From Pirellulaceae bacterium (GTDB lineage: Bacteria > Planctomycetota > Planctomycetia > Pirellulales > Pirellulaceae): DNA of 55,920 nt. The stretch is from the NCBI GenBank assembly GCA_025459265.1, contig JALOQX010000003.1, positions 1 to 55,920 of the forward strand, read 5' to 3'. The position numbers were made by a program, and so were the translations under genes. Positions 27,801-36,013 of this stretch are shown here, in pieces (positions within the stretch are counted from its first letter, which is position 1; every line of letters starts with the position of its first letter). The notes below the pieces were generated by a model. The model was given only the letters and a program-made list of their open reading frames with translations. It searched no databases and was not told the origin of the DNA.

Positions 27801-28691
27801 GGCGGGGGCGGATTGCTCGGCGCGCTGTTGGGCGGCGGGGGCGGCGGGGACGGTAGCGTCACCACCGTGCAGGCGACCGGACCTGTCTCGATCGTCGCGG
27901 ACTCGCGACTCAACTGCCTGATCGTCCAGGCGCTACCGGTCGACGCGCAATTGATTGAACAACTGCTCAAGGTAATTGATCGCGAGGGGAGCATTACCGA
28001 CATTCAGACGGCCGGCAAACCGCACGTGATCCCGGTGATCTATGTGCAGGCCGAGCAAGTGGCCAGCATTGTGCGCGAGGCGTACGCCAGTCGCCTGGCC
28101 ACCAACGCGGCGCAAGGCGGCGGACAGCCGAACCCGGCCGACTTCATCCGGGCCCTGCGCGGCGGCCGCGGCGGCCGCAGCGGCACGGACGTGAAGAGCG
28201 AAGAAGCGAAGATGACGATCGCGGTGGACACGCGCAGTAACTCGTTGATCGTGACCGCCCCGGAACCACTGGTCGAGGAGGTCCGCCAGCTGGTGGAGAT
28301 GATCGATCAGGGCGGGGCAAACCTCAGCGAAGACGTGCAGATCGTGTCGCTCAAGAAGGCCAATCCGGAAAGCGTCCAGAAGGCGTTGGCCGCGATCATG
28401 GGCACGACGTCTTCCTCCACCGCGACCAACCGCTCGGCGACGCAGTCGCCACGGCCGGGTCAGCCAGGCGGCATGCCGTTTGGCGGGGCCACCGCCGGCG
28501 ATATCCAGGCGCGGATGCAGTTCTTCCAGCAGCTGCAGCAGGGGATGGGACGTGGTGGCTTTGGCGGCCCGGGCGGCTTTGGTGGTCAAGGCGGTGGTCG
28601 CGGTGGGTTTCAGCCGGGTGGCGGCCGCGGCGGGTTCCAGCCGGGCGGTGGTGGGCGGGGTGGTGCCGGTGGCGGACGCCGCGGCGGCTGA
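24897..28691 (+). CDS. Secretin N-domain-repeat protein without a pore domain
   Basis: 1264 residues from a GTG at 24897, with GAGGAGAG upstream and a signal peptide ending at SRGAD. After the signal comes a Spy/CpxP-like helical region (about 52-202, ending VLTPAQRATWEQM) and an Ala/Pro-rich linker. Next is an STN/N0-like domain (about 317-398), then seven to eight secretin N-type repeats (about 418-1170), each with a beta strand, an amphipathic helix, an 'xxNxLIVxA' strand and a closing helix ending LxxID/LE. Pro-rich and Gly-rich linkers interrupt the later repeats, and the last ~50 residues are almost pure Gly/Arg/Phe. The conserved C-terminal secretin barrel (VPxxGxIPxxGxLF-type) is absent. 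It lies at the head of the T2SS-like locus and probably forms a periplasmic scaffold. Confidence 0.85.
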   Translation: MERVSCWSAVRRTGVPVLGLCLGLVMTVAGPSRGADPAFVGSLALAVDDDGPRVLGLSEETLAQLRQVVSDRENAAIELALTVKELPPELRAERLAAFVAESEKQGLALLTQEQRSKLNQLRLRKTGLASLAEPEMAQLLALDAAQQQAIGRLMEQRLQAISGVADSQRRVAQDRFERQLRSVLTPAQRATWEQMAGLGAGPAVAEREPQEGTGAPAETTATVPGVVPPTPDAAQPAVDAAPTAEMVAAPDAAPGQEEPSSPPASVPGEVPAAAPAADTTTAESPASDAEAAAPAPEAAAGAAPTPEQLAGMTPSPDVRLRFNFRFQPWEDVLDWLAEQADLSLQTTLVPPGTFNYSDSRDYTPTEAIDLINGVLLTQGYTLVRRGRLLMVLNLEDDVPDVLVEFVPVEQLDQRGEFELIKTVFHVVKMEPADAGQEIQQMLGPGRAMVVMPKARQILVTETAGKLRAIRDVIERAENPAAQADKGVVELKLQHVAPEEVLLIARPLLGLEEGTNVGEEINIAVDTMGTRIFATGSRTKIQVLEDLVKRIDLARELAPAAVAMEQPQLLTHPIQAADPQEALAVMQTLLAGLPDVRMSLDAKTNKIIALAKPSEHRTIQETIRQLEGDAPRVEVIQLRRIDPQLAVLTINNFFGSKTTDGEGVKVDADPTSLRLYVRATGREIEQIRGLIEKLEGPADGSGSGGTLRFIPLSGEAAVSAVEMAQRLWRGPNQIRMTAPTDSGPGIFDMREISPDGPAEPPGAEPAPPPDRPARRTRRTATPAAPSNAAAAPAAAPTAAPGSRDDKVACDEIAPPPGETGLGTIHFAHWQTAESEPEDAAPQAAPSSDTPAETPSPDPPQADAPGTQTPIPPAETADAPGKGSEIRIEFTPSGVLISSEDTAALDQFEDILRTVAGPQAVTPGKNFTVYFLKHCRAEVARQLISDILGGSTSEGGGGSLVGDVAANLVGGGGGLLGALLGGGGGGDGSVTTVQATGPVSIVADSRLNCLIVQALPVDAQLIEQLLKVIDREGSITDIQTAGKPHVIPVIYVQAEQVASIVREAYASRLATNAAQGGGQPNPADFIRALRGGRGGRSGTDVKSEEAKMTIAVDTRSNSLIVTAPEPLVEEVRQLVEMIDQGGANLSEDVQIVSLKKANPESVQKALAAIMGTTSSSTATNRSATQSPRPGQPGGMPFGGATAGDIQARMQFFQQLQQGMGRGGFGGPGGFGGQGGGRGGFQPGGGRGGFQPGGGGRGGAGGGRRGG

Positions 28692-29028
28692 CGCGTGAAC
28701 CGTCGTCGTGCGGATACCGGCAGTGGCGCCAACCGCGGGACCGCTGCCACCCGCTGATCGCATTGAGTCACGGGGACTGGGATCCGGCACTGCAACTTGG
28801 CACAATGCGCCCCAGGGCCCGGTGGTCCACCCCAGACTGTGTCGCGGACGTCCTGCGCACCGTGCCCGTTGCCCAGTGCCGATCCCGCTCCTTGACCGAA
28901 TGGACTCGCATGTGCCCCGCGTGATTCAGGTCGGCGTGCCCGGAACCACGCTGCTTGACCCGGGTTAAAGGTTACGAGCGTGAGGTGGCCAGACGTGTCC
29001 CGTGGTTTCATTTTGCGGAGAAAATGAA
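28692..29028 (+). other. Intergenic region before the Spy-like gene
   Basis: 337 bp without a convincing gene. TTGACC occurs near 28957 but has no -10 partner at normal spacing. GGAG just before 29029 is the Shine-Dalgarno of the next gene. No terminator hairpin with a T-run is visible. Confidence 0.4.
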
Positions 29029-29805
29029 ATGTCGAGTTGTCAACGAATCGTGGTGTGGTGTGCGGCTGTGCTGTTGATGGCCGTGTGCGTGAGTAGCCTG
29101 GAGGCGCAAGGTCGCCGCAATCAAGGACCAGGTGCACCTGGCGGGCCGCCTCCGGGTGGATTCCCCGGTATGCCGGGCGGTCCGGGTGGCATGGGCATGA
29201 TGGGTGGCATGTTCGGCGGCCGCGCGGCGGAACTCATGTTGCTGGCCCGCGAAGACGTCCAGAAGCACCTCGAGCTGGTTGACGACCAGCTGGACCAGCT
29301 GACCAAGATGCGCGAAGGTATGGATATGCGGCAGATGTTCGGCCAGCTGCGGGATCTGCCCGAAGAAGAACGCGCCGCCAAGATGCGCGAGTTGATGCAG
29401 ACGGCGCAACAGAAGATCGAGGGTCAGCTCGACGAGATCCTGCTTCCCCACCAGGCCGAACGCCTCAAACAACTCGCCATGCAGTGGCAGATGCGAGGCC
29501 CCGGCGGACTAGCCAGCGACACCGTTGCGGAAAGCCTCGGGATCGACGAGAGCCAGCGCGACAAGCTGCGCACGAAGGCCCGCGAACTCGAACAACAACT
29601 GCGCAAGAAGTTGATGGAGGACCTGCTCAAGGAACTCACACCCGCACAGCAGGCGAAATACAAGGAGCTGGTCGGCGAGCCGTTTGAATTCTCGGCCGAC
29701 GAGCCATTCGGGGGATTCGGTCGTGGCGGATTCGGCGCGCCGGGCGGTCGCGGTGGACGCGGCGGTGGCGCGCGTGGCGGTGAGCGTCGTGGGGGCGGTA
29801 ACTGA
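29029..29805 (+). CDS. Secreted Spy/CpxP-like helical protein with Gly-rich ends
   Basis: 258 residues from the ATG at 29029 (GGAG 7 nt upstream). A signal peptide ends at SLEAQ, followed by a Gly/Pro/Met-rich stretch (about 28-65), a long charged helical region (about 66-220) and a Gly/Arg-rich tail. The helices contain ELTPAQQAKYKELVG, close to the LTxxQ pattern of Spy-like periplasmic chaperones, and the same motif style appears in the N-terminal part of the preceding 1264-residue protein. The Gly/Arg/Phe tail also resembles the tail of that protein. The role is unknown; a chaperone or cap for the secretion apparatus is an inference from position. Confidence 0.75.
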   Translation: MSSCQRIVVWCAAVLLMAVCVSSLEAQGRRNQGPGAPGGPPPGGFPGMPGGPGGMGMMGGMFGGRAAELMLLAREDVQKHLELVDDQLDQLTKMREGMDMRQMFGQLRDLPEEERAAKMRELMQTAQQKIEGQLDEILLPHQAERLKQLAMQWQMRGPGGLASDTVAESLGIDESQRDKLRTKARELEQQLRKKLMEDLLKELTPAQQAKYKELVGEPFEFSADEPFGGFGRGGFGAPGGRGGRGGGARGGERRGGGN

Positions 29806-30045
29806 CGCGTCCCTCTGCCGATCGCACACCTGCCCGACCCACAGTGCACGATCAAGCCAGTGGCAGTCGGCCATGCGAGCCCCCGTACGTGACAATCTGG
29901 GGGCTCGCCGGGTGCCGGGCGGGCGACGCTCCGCCGGGGCCGGGCCGCGTGCCGGCGCCAGCCGCTGTCCCTGCGGGCGTGGCCTTGGGCATCGGGATTC
30001 GTCCCCCGCCGCGAGAATTTGTCTGGGCGGGCGACAACCTTCGTT

Positions 30046-30051
30046 TAGAAT
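30046..30051 (+). promoter_or_regulatory. Candidate -10 box before gspE
   Basis: TAGAAT at 30046-30051 lies 53 nt before the gspE ATG. No -35 at 16-18 bp is obvious; TTGTCT is 21 bp upstream. The 11-mer GCGGGCGACAA at 30027-30037 lies between them and recurs upstream of gspD at 40671-40681. Confidence 0.25.
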
Positions 30052-30104
30052 GAAACTGGGATTGGGCAGGGCACCGTCCCACTCTTCGGAAGGGTGCAGG
30101 GCCA

Positions 30105-31868
30105 ATGGAAGCCGGAGACATGCTGAAAAGACGCGGCCTGCTCAGCGAGACGCAGCTGAACCAGTTGCGGCAGGCCAATGGTGACGGCGCGTCGCTGGTC
30201 GAAAAAGCGGTGGCCCTGGGGTATGTCCAGGAAGAGGCGGCCCTGCGGGCACTAAGCGAAGAGGTCGGGCTGGAGTACGTCGATCTGCGTGACCTGGACG
30301 TCGACCTGACACTGCTCCAGGGGTTTCCTCACAAGCTGATTCACCGCCAGTCGCTCTTTCCGATCCGCCGCGACAACGGCCAGTTGATTGTGGCCACGAG
30401 CGATCCATTTGACCTGTATCCGATTGACGAGGTGAGTGCGGCAACGGGACTGGCGGTGGTGCCGGTCCTGGCCAGTCGGCGTCAGATCTCGGCGCTGATC
30501 AAGAAACACCTGGGGGTGGGCAGTGAGACGGTCGACGGCCTGATGGAGCAGGCGGGCGACCGGGACGTCGAACTGCTGGACGAAATCGAGACCGACGGGT
30601 CCGAGTTGTCCGAGATGGCGCAGGAAGCGTCGGTGGTCCGGCTGGTCAACGAGATCCTGCTGGAAGCGATCGAGACGCGTGCGAGTGACGTGCACATCGA
30701 ATCGCAGTCGACCGGTCTGGTGATCCGGTATCGAGTGGACGGGATTCTGCAGCCGCAGCCGGTGCCGCCGGAGATCAACCGCTTTCAAGCGGCGATCATC
30801 AGTCGTCTGAAGATCATGTCGCACTTGAATATTGCCGAGCGCCGGCTGCCGCAGGACGGTCGGATCAAGCTGCGGGTCAAGGGGCGCGAGATCGACGTGC
30901 GGGTGTCGGTCATTCCGATGATCCACGGGGAAGGCTTGGTGCTCCGCATCCTGGACAAGGGTGCGATGGTGTTCGAGCTGCGCAGCCTGGGGATGGATCC
31001 CGAAACGTATCGCAGGTTTGGCGAGCTGATACGTTTGCCGCACGGCATTATCCTGGTGACCGGGCCGACGGGTTCGGGCAAGACCACGACGCTCTACAGT
31101 GCGCTGATCGAAATCAACAGTCCGGACGTGAAGATCGTGACGACGGAAGATCCGGTGGAGTACCAGCTGCACGGGATCAACCAGATTCAGGTGCATCCCA
31201 AGATCGGGTTGACGTTTGCCAGTTCGCTGCGGGCGATCCTGCGGCACGACCCGGACGTGGTGTTGATCGGCGAAATCCGCGACCTGGAGACGGCGGAGAA
31301 CGCGATCCAGGCAGCGCTGACCGGGCACCTGGTTTTCAGTACGCTGCACACGAATGACGCCGCAGGGGCGTATGCCCGCTTGTCGGACATGGGCGTCGAG
31401 TCGTTTCTGGTGGCCAGCACGGTCGAGGCGGTGATGGCGCAGCGTCTGGTGCGGCGTCTGTGTCCGCATTGTCGGCAGCCGTTTAGGCCGCAGCGCGACG
31501 AATTGCCGCCGGACTTCCCCTGGCCGCAGCTGGGGGATCGTCCGTTGTACCACAAGGTCGGCTGCCGGGAGTGCCGGCACATCGGCTACAGCGGGCGGAT
31601 GGGGATTTACGAGTTACTGCTGACGGACAACAACATTCGCCAGTTGGCGCACGACCGGGCCAGTACGTGGCGGATCAAGCAGGCGGCGGTCCGGCAGGGG
31701 ATGCGGACGCTCCGTGACGACGGCTGGCAGAAGGCCATCGAGGGATTGACCACGGTCGACGAGGTCCTGCGGATCACCAAGGGGGACCAGGACCTGGCGG
31801 AACTCGACAAGCTGGTGCACTCGCAAACCGCGGGCGAAGCGGGGGATCGCCTGATCAACCATGCCTGA
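30105..31868 (+). CDS. gspE: Type II secretion ATPase GspE
   Basis: 587 residues, a normal GspE/PilB length. An N-terminal MshEN/GspE-N type region (about 1-150) is followed by the ATPase: Walker A GPTGSGKT (320-327), Asp box TTEDPVEY, Walker B DVVLIGEIRD, His box FSTLHTND. The tetracysteine zinc site is complete (Cys453, Cys456, Cys487, Cys490), unlike the second ATPase at 14314-16380. The hexamer drives pseudopilus assembly on the cytoplasmic side of the inner membrane. An in-frame ATG lies at 30120, but only 30105 has purine-rich sequence at suitable spacing. It heads the compact cluster and overlaps gspF by 8 nt. Confidence 0.95.
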   Translation: MEAGDMLKRRGLLSETQLNQLRQANGDGASLVEKAVALGYVQEEAALRALSEEVGLEYVDLRDLDVDLTLLQGFPHKLIHRQSLFPIRRDNGQLIVATSDPFDLYPIDEVSAATGLAVVPVLASRRQISALIKKHLGVGSETVDGLMEQAGDRDVELLDEIETDGSELSEMAQEASVVRLVNEILLEAIETRASDVHIESQSTGLVIRYRVDGILQPQPVPPEINRFQAAIISRLKIMSHLNIAERRLPQDGRIKLRVKGREIDVRVSVIPMIHGEGLVLRILDKGAMVFELRSLGMDPETYRRFGELIRLPHGIILVTGPTGSGKTTTLYSALIEINSPDVKIVTTEDPVEYQLHGINQIQVHPKIGLTFASSLRAILRHDPDVVLIGEIRDLETAENAIQAALTGHLVFSTLHTNDAAGAYARLSDMGVESFLVASTVEAVMAQRLVRRLCPHCRQPFRPQRDELPPDFPWPQLGDRPLYHKVGCRECRHIGYSGRMGIYELLLTDNNIRQLAHDRASTWRIKQAAVRQGMRTLRDDGWQKAIEGLTTVDEVLRITKGDQDLAELDKLVHSQTAGEAGDRLINHA

Positions 31869-33060
31869 TTTTGCCTATGTAGCACGCGACGCGGCAGGTC
31901 AGCGCGTCACCGGGTCGATTGCGGCAGCCAGTCAGCGCGAGGCGGTCACGCTGCTGACCGGTCAGGCGCTGTTTCCGTTGCACATCACTTCCGCGCGGGT
32001 CAAGGGCCCGCTGATTGGCGGAGGGGTCAAGGGCCAGACGATGGCCGTGACCTACTCGCAGATGGCTTCGCTCCTGCGCAGCGGCGTGCCGCTGTTGCGC
32101 TCGCTGGAAGTACTCCGCAAGCAGGTCACGAACAAGACGTTGTCGCGGGTGCTCGGTGAGGTGCGCGACCGTGTCGAGCAGGGAAGCACGCTGGGGGACG
32201 CGATGGCGCGGTACCCGCGCGTGTTCAGCGAGATGGCCATCAACATGGTGCGTGCCGGCGGCGAAGGGGGGTTTCTCGAGGAGGCGCTGGAACGCGTGGC
32301 GCAGTTCACCGAACAACAGGAGGATCTCAAGGCCCGTACGGTGGGCGCGCTGGCGTATCCCGTGTTTCTGGCCGTCGTTGGCTCGACGATCGTCACGGCG
32401 TTGATCATCTTTTTCGTGCCGCAGTTCGACGAACTGTTTCGCTCGCTGCGGGACCAGGGGGAGCTGCCGGTGCTGACCGAGTGGCTGTTGTGGTTCAGCA
32501 AGTCGCTCAAGTCCTGGGGGTTGCTGCTCCTCTTGGCGCTGATCATGGCCGTGGTGGCGGTGCGCGCGAAGCTGGCCACCGAGGAAGGTCGCGTGCTGCG
32601 GGATCGCGTCAAGCTGCGACTGCCGCTGCTCGGGCCCGTGTTTCTGAGCCTGGCGGTGGCCCGTTTCTGCCGCGTGCTCGGGACGCTGCTCCGCAACGGT
32701 GTGCCGATCCTCAAGTCGCTGGAAATCAGCCGCGAGACGTCCGGCAACCGGGTGCTGGCCGAGGCCATCCTGGGTGCGTCGGAGAATATCTCGGCCGGCC
32801 AGTCGCTGGCGGCGCCCCTGGGTGCATCGGGACATTTTCCGGCCACCGTGGTGGAGATGATCAGCGTGGCGGAAGAATCGAACACGCTGGACAAGGTGCT
32901 GGTCGAGATCGCCGACAGTCTGGAGAAACAGACCAGTCGGCGACTGGACCTCGCCGTGCGGTTGCTCGAGCCGGTCCTGCTGTTGTTTCTGGCCGGCGCC
33001 GTCCTGTTCGTAGTCATCGCCCTGCTGATGCCGGTGATTAAGATGAGCAATACGATTTGA
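31861..33060 (+). CDS. gspF: Type II secretion inner-membrane platform protein GspF
   Basis: 399 residues, the usual length. It starts within the last codons of gspE (8-nt overlap). Two repeated GspF domains (about 60-190 and 265-390) each begin with a LLRSGVPLLRSLE / LLRNGVPILKSLE segment, and three membrane helices lie near 170, 220 and 375. The N-terminus (PDFAYVARDAAGQRVTGSI) is typical of the family. GspF connects the ATPase to the pseudopilins. AAGGAG following its stop serves gspG. Confidence 0.96.
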   Translation: MPDFAYVARDAAGQRVTGSIAAASQREAVTLLTGQALFPLHITSARVKGPLIGGGVKGQTMAVTYSQMASLLRSGVPLLRSLEVLRKQVTNKTLSRVLGEVRDRVEQGSTLGDAMARYPRVFSEMAINMVRAGGEGGFLEEALERVAQFTEQQEDLKARTVGALAYPVFLAVVGSTIVTALIIFFVPQFDELFRSLRDQGELPVLTEWLLWFSKSLKSWGLLLLLALIMAVVAVRAKLATEEGRVLRDRVKLRLPLLGPVFLSLAVARFCRVLGTLLRNGVPILKSLEISRETSGNRVLAEAILGASENISAGQSLAAPLGASGHFPATVVEMISVAEESNTLDKVLVEIADSLEKQTSRRLDLAVRLLEPVLLLFLAGAVLFVVIALLMPVIKMSNTI

Positions 33061-33075
33061 TAAGGAGCCCTGACC

Positions 33076-33519
33076 GTGCGCAAAGCGAACCGACACTCAG
33101 CGCGACGGCGTTCGGCGCGTCGCGGATTCACCCTGATGGAAGTGTTGCTGGTGCTGGCCATTCTGGTCATCCTGGGGACGCTGGTGGTGGCCAATTTCTC
33201 GGGGATCTTCGCCAGCAGCAAGATCAAGGCGACGCGGGCCCAGATCAGCGCGTTGGAACAACAGATCGACATCTATCAGCTGGATGTCGGCACGTACCCG
33301 TCCACCCAGCAGGGACTCTCGGCGCTGCGCGTGGCTCCGCCCGATCTGCCCGATCCCACGAAGTGGCTGGGGCCGTATGCCAAGAAGGACATCCCGCCCG
33401 ATCCCTGGTCGCAGCCGTACTATTACGAGCTGATCAACCCGACGCAGTACCGGATCTACTCGGCCGGCCCGGACGGCACGCCGAACACGACGGACGACAT
33501 CAGCACGGTTTCGGGCTAG
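33076..33519 (+). CDS. gspG: Major pseudopilin GspG
   Basis: 147 residues from a GTG with AAGGAG upstream. An Arg-rich leader ends at Gly17, then the class III signal FTLMEV with Glu at +5, and a hydrophobic helix. The T2SSG-specific features are present: YPSTQQGLSAL, the WLGPYAKK..IPPDPW region, and the calcium-site loop GPDGTPNTTDD near the C-terminus. It forms the shaft of the pseudopilus after cleavage by a prepilin peptidase, which is not encoded in this window. Confidence 0.96.
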   Translation: MRKANRHSARRRSARRGFTLMEVLLVLAILVILGTLVVANFSGIFASSKIKATRAQISALEQQIDIYQLDVGTYPSTQQGLSALRVAPPDLPDPTKWLGPYAKKDIPPDPWSQPYYYELINPTQYRIYSAGPDGTPNTTDDISTVSG

Positions 33520-33534
33520 AGGCGGTGCACGCAG

Positions 33535-34206
33535 ATGGTCGCTCCTGTGACGGCTCACGTGCGGCTTGGTCCGGGTCCCGCCCCCCGGCGGGCCATGACG
33601 CTGCTCGAGTTGATGCTCGTGCTGGCGCTGTTGGTGGCCATCGGGGCCATGGCCATGCCGGCGTTTCAGGTGCCGTTTGAGTACCATCGGCTGCGGCAGG
33701 GGGGCGAGCTGGTGCGCGTGGAGTGGAACAAGGCGCGCATCAAGGCCATGAAAACGGGGCAGACGCTGATGTTTCGTTACACGCCCGCCGCCGGCGCGTA
33801 TCAGGTGCTGCCCTATTTCACGCAGCAGGATTGGCTCGAGGCCGACGCGGCGCACAGCCCCAGTTCGACGCTGGCCCGGACCAACCCGCAACTGCAGACC
33901 GCGACCCAGGCGGCGGACGCCGCCGCGCAGGCCGAGCGTCAGTTGCCCGAGGGCGTGGTGTTCGTGTCCGGCGAGGTCGAAGCCGATACACGCTCCCTGC
34001 AGATCGAGCCCACCGCCTCGAACATCTCCAACGGGTCCGGACCACCCCCCGTGCTGTTCTACCCCGACGGCACGACGTCCGATGCGCGCCTGGTGTTGAC
34101 CAACCAGTATCAACGGCTGTTTATCGTGGTGAGCGTGCGGAGCCTGACCGGCCTGGTGCGGGTCAGTCCTTTGGTGTCCAGTGATGAGTTGCCCAGTGTT
34201 CCCTGA
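33535..34206 (+). CDS. gspH: Minor pseudopilin, GspH-like
   Basis: 223 residues. The leader ends RRA, followed by MTLLEL (Met +1, Glu25 at +5) and a hydrophobic helix, then a beta-rich domain with an inserted Ala/Gln-rich helix (about 115-140). Position directly after gspG and the general layout fit GspH. The Ala at -1 and Met at +1 differ from the usual Gly/Phe. The start lies 15 bp after gspG, and the 3' end overlaps the next gene by 23 nt, indicating coupled translation. Confidence 0.85.
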   Translation: MVAPVTAHVRLGPGPAPRRAMTLLELMLVLALLVAIGAMAMPAFQVPFEYHRLRQGGELVRVEWNKARIKAMKTGQTLMFRYTPAAGAYQVLPYFTQQDWLEADAAHSPSSTLARTNPQLQTATQAADAAAQAERQLPEGVVFVSGEVEADTRSLQIEPTASNISNGSGPPPVLFYPDGTTSDARLVLTNQYQRLFIVVSVRSLTGLVRVSPLVSSDELPSVP

Positions 34207-34741
34207 AGCGATCCGCCACGCTGCGACCGGCCGCCCCCGTCGGTCACCGACCGGGTGCAGCGCCCGGGCGCGCGCCATGACCCTGCTGGAAGTTATCCTG
34301 GCCATCGCCATTCTCGGCGGGTCGCTGGCCGTGCTGGGCGAGTTGGTCCGTGTCGGCACGCGCTCGGCACGTGCGGCACGCGTGCTCTCGACGGCCCAGC
34401 TGCTGGCCGAGTCGCTCGTCGCCCAGCTCACCGCCGGGATCACGCTGGCCGAACCAACCAGCGGGATCATCGAGCAGTTTGGCGGCCTGCGGTGGCAGTA
34501 CGTGGTGCAGATCGAGCAGGTGGACCAGGAGGGGTTGCTGGCGGTTGCCGTGACCGTGCAGGAAGACGTGGACCCGGCCCAGCCCGCCGTTTCGTACATG
34601 CTCGTCCGCTGGATGATCGATCCGCAGACCGAGCTGGATCTGGAAGCGGCGGCCGCCGAGGCGGCTGCCGCGTCGGGCAATTCGGGCTCCTCTTCGTCCT
34701 CCACCGCGACGCCGCCATCGGGCACGGGAGGGACGCCATGA
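34184..34741 (+). CDS. gspI: Minor pseudopilin, GspI-like
   Basis: 185 residues from the ATG at 34184 (a GTG directly before it is equally possible). A 31-residue leader ending ARA precedes MTLLEVILAIAILGGSLAVL, the class III signal with Glu at +5. The short beta-rich body (about 60-140) and a Ser/Thr/Gly/Pro-rich tail follow. Gene order (between H and J) and length support GspI. It overlaps gspH by 23 nt and gspJ by 4 nt (ATGA). Confidence 0.85.
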   Translation: MSCPVFPEAIRHAATGRPRRSPTGCSARARAMTLLEVILAIAILGGSLAVLGELVRVGTRSARAARVLSTAQLLAESLVAQLTAGITLAEPTSGIIEQFGGLRWQYVVQIEQVDQEGLLAVAVTVQEDVDPAQPAVSYMLVRWMIDPQTELDLEAAAAEAAAASGNSGSSSSSTATPPSGTGGTP

Positions 34742-35997
34742 CCGACGTTCGTACGACCCGCGGGCGCCACGGCTGCCCGGCTCCGTGGCAGGCGGCTGCT
34801 GGTGGCCACGGCGGCCCATGGCCGCGCGGCGGCATGACGCTCCTGGAGCTGATGCTGGCGCTGAGCCTCTCGGCCGTTGTGCTCGTGGCGATTTCCACGG
34901 CCGTGGATCTGCACCTGCGCGTCCTCCAGTCACGGCGGGATCACGTCGAACACATCCAGGTGGCGCGCGGCGTGTTGGGGATCGTGGCCGCCGATTTGCG
35001 CGCGACCGTGCAACAGAATACGACGGACTTCTCAGCGCTCGAGAGCCTGGCAGCCGGCCTTGTTGCCGGCGGCGACGCCGCCGGACTTGCCGCTGCACTG
35101 GGCGAGTCCGGAGGACAGTCAGGCGATGCCGGCGGCACGACCGGCGGACAGACCGGCGGCGCGACCGGCGGACGGACTGGCGGCACGACCGGCGGACAGA
35201 CCGGCGGACAGACCGGCGGCGCGACCGGCGGACAGACCGGCGGCGCGACCGGCGGACAGACCGGTGGACAGACCGGCGGCGGACAGGCGGCCGGCGAGCC
35301 GGACATGGGAGCCAGTGCGTCCGGGGAGGACGGCGCGGCCACGCCCGCGACGACCGATATCGCCTCGGCCACCAATGTACCGCCCACCCCCGGCCTGTAC
35401 GGGAATCAGTACGAGCTGCAGCTGGACGTGAGTCGCCTGCCGCGCGTCGACCAGTTCGAACGGATGTTCTCAACAGACCCGCGGGTCGGGCTGCAGGACA
35501 TCCCCAGCGACGTGAAGACGGTGGCGTATTACTGTGTCGACGCGAACTCGGTCAGCTCGGCCGGAATCGTCAATCGTCGCACTGGCCAGGCGGAATTCGG
35601 CCTCGTGCGTCGCGTGCTGGACCGCGCGATCACCCAACAAGCCTCGCAGTCCGGCAACGTCCAGGGGCTCGCGCAGGCGGCGCAGGTGCTGGCACCCGAA
35701 GTCCGACAGATCGAGTTCATGTACTTTGACGGCACGCAGTGGCTCACCCAATGGGATTCGTCGCAGCAACAAGGTCTGCCGGTGGCGGTGAAGATCACCG
35801 TGTACGTGCTGTCGGAGACGCCGCTGGACACGGACCGCGCCGGCCGTGCTTCCCCCGTGGCCGCGACACCTCTGTCCCCCGAAAACGTTTACTCTTTGGT
35901 GGTCCATCTGCCGACTGCGCTACCCGCCGCGTCGGACAGCAGTAGTACGAACAGTAGCAGCAGCAACAGTAGTGGCCTGGATGCGGTAGGACTCTGA
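34738..35997 (+). CDS. gspJ: Minor pseudopilin GspJ with a TGGx repeat insertion
   Basis: 419 residues from the ATG at 34738, which overlaps the gspI stop as ATGA; the long open frame upstream belongs to the gspI region in another frame. The leader ends GG, then MTLLELMLALSLSAV (Glu37 at +5). GspJ is usually about 200 residues. The excess comes mainly from an insertion at about 105-225 that contains twelve consecutive TGG(Q/A/R/T/G) units (about 135-183), after which the beta-rich GspJ body resumes. The C-terminus is Ser/Asn-rich (SSSTNSSSSNSS). GspJ joins H, I and K at the tip of the pseudopilus. Confidence 0.87.
   Translation: MTDVRTTRGRHGCPAPWQAAAGGHGGPWPRGGMTLLELMLALSLSAVVLVAISTAVDLHLRVLQSRRDHVEHIQVARGVLGIVAADLRATVQQNTTDFSALESLAAGLVAGGDAAGLAAALGESGGQSGDAGGTTGGQTGGATGGRTGGTTGGQTGGQTGGATGGQTGGATGGQTGGQTGGGQAAGEPDMGASASGEDGAATPATTDIASATNVPPTPGLYGNQYELQLDVSRLPRVDQFERMFSTDPRVGLQDIPSDVKTVAYYCVDANSVSSAGIVNRRTGQAEFGLVRRVLDRAITQQASQSGNVQGLAQAAQVLAPEVRQIEFMYFDGTQWLTQWDSSQQQGLPVAVKITVYVLSETPLDTDRAGRASPVAATPLSPENVYSLVVHLPTALPAASDSSSTNSSSSNSSGLDAVGL
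35131..35286 (+). repeat. 12-bp tandem repeat inside gspJ
   Basis: About a dozen near-identical 12-bp units of the type ACCGGCGGACAG run in frame, each encoding TGGx. Changes between units are mostly in the fourth codon (Gln, Ala, Arg, Thr, Gly). A 12-bp period keeps the frame when copy number changes, so length variation between strains is expected. Confidence 0.9.
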
Positions 35998-36013
35998 CTC
36001 CGCGCGCCGCCGC

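Noticed and set aside
28708..28968. Small gene (86 codons) between the N-repeat protein and the Spy-like gene
   Set aside because: No Shine-Dalgarno, no signal peptide or domain, and a composition like the surrounding noncoding frames.
34255..34737. Extension of the gspJ frame upstream through gspI
   Set aside because: The ATGA overlap at 34738 and the prepilin leader right after it fix the real start; the upstream part would duplicate the gspI coding DNA in another frame.
35131..35286. CRISPR-like array
   Set aside because: The units are contiguous 12-bp repeats without spacers and are in frame inside gspJ.
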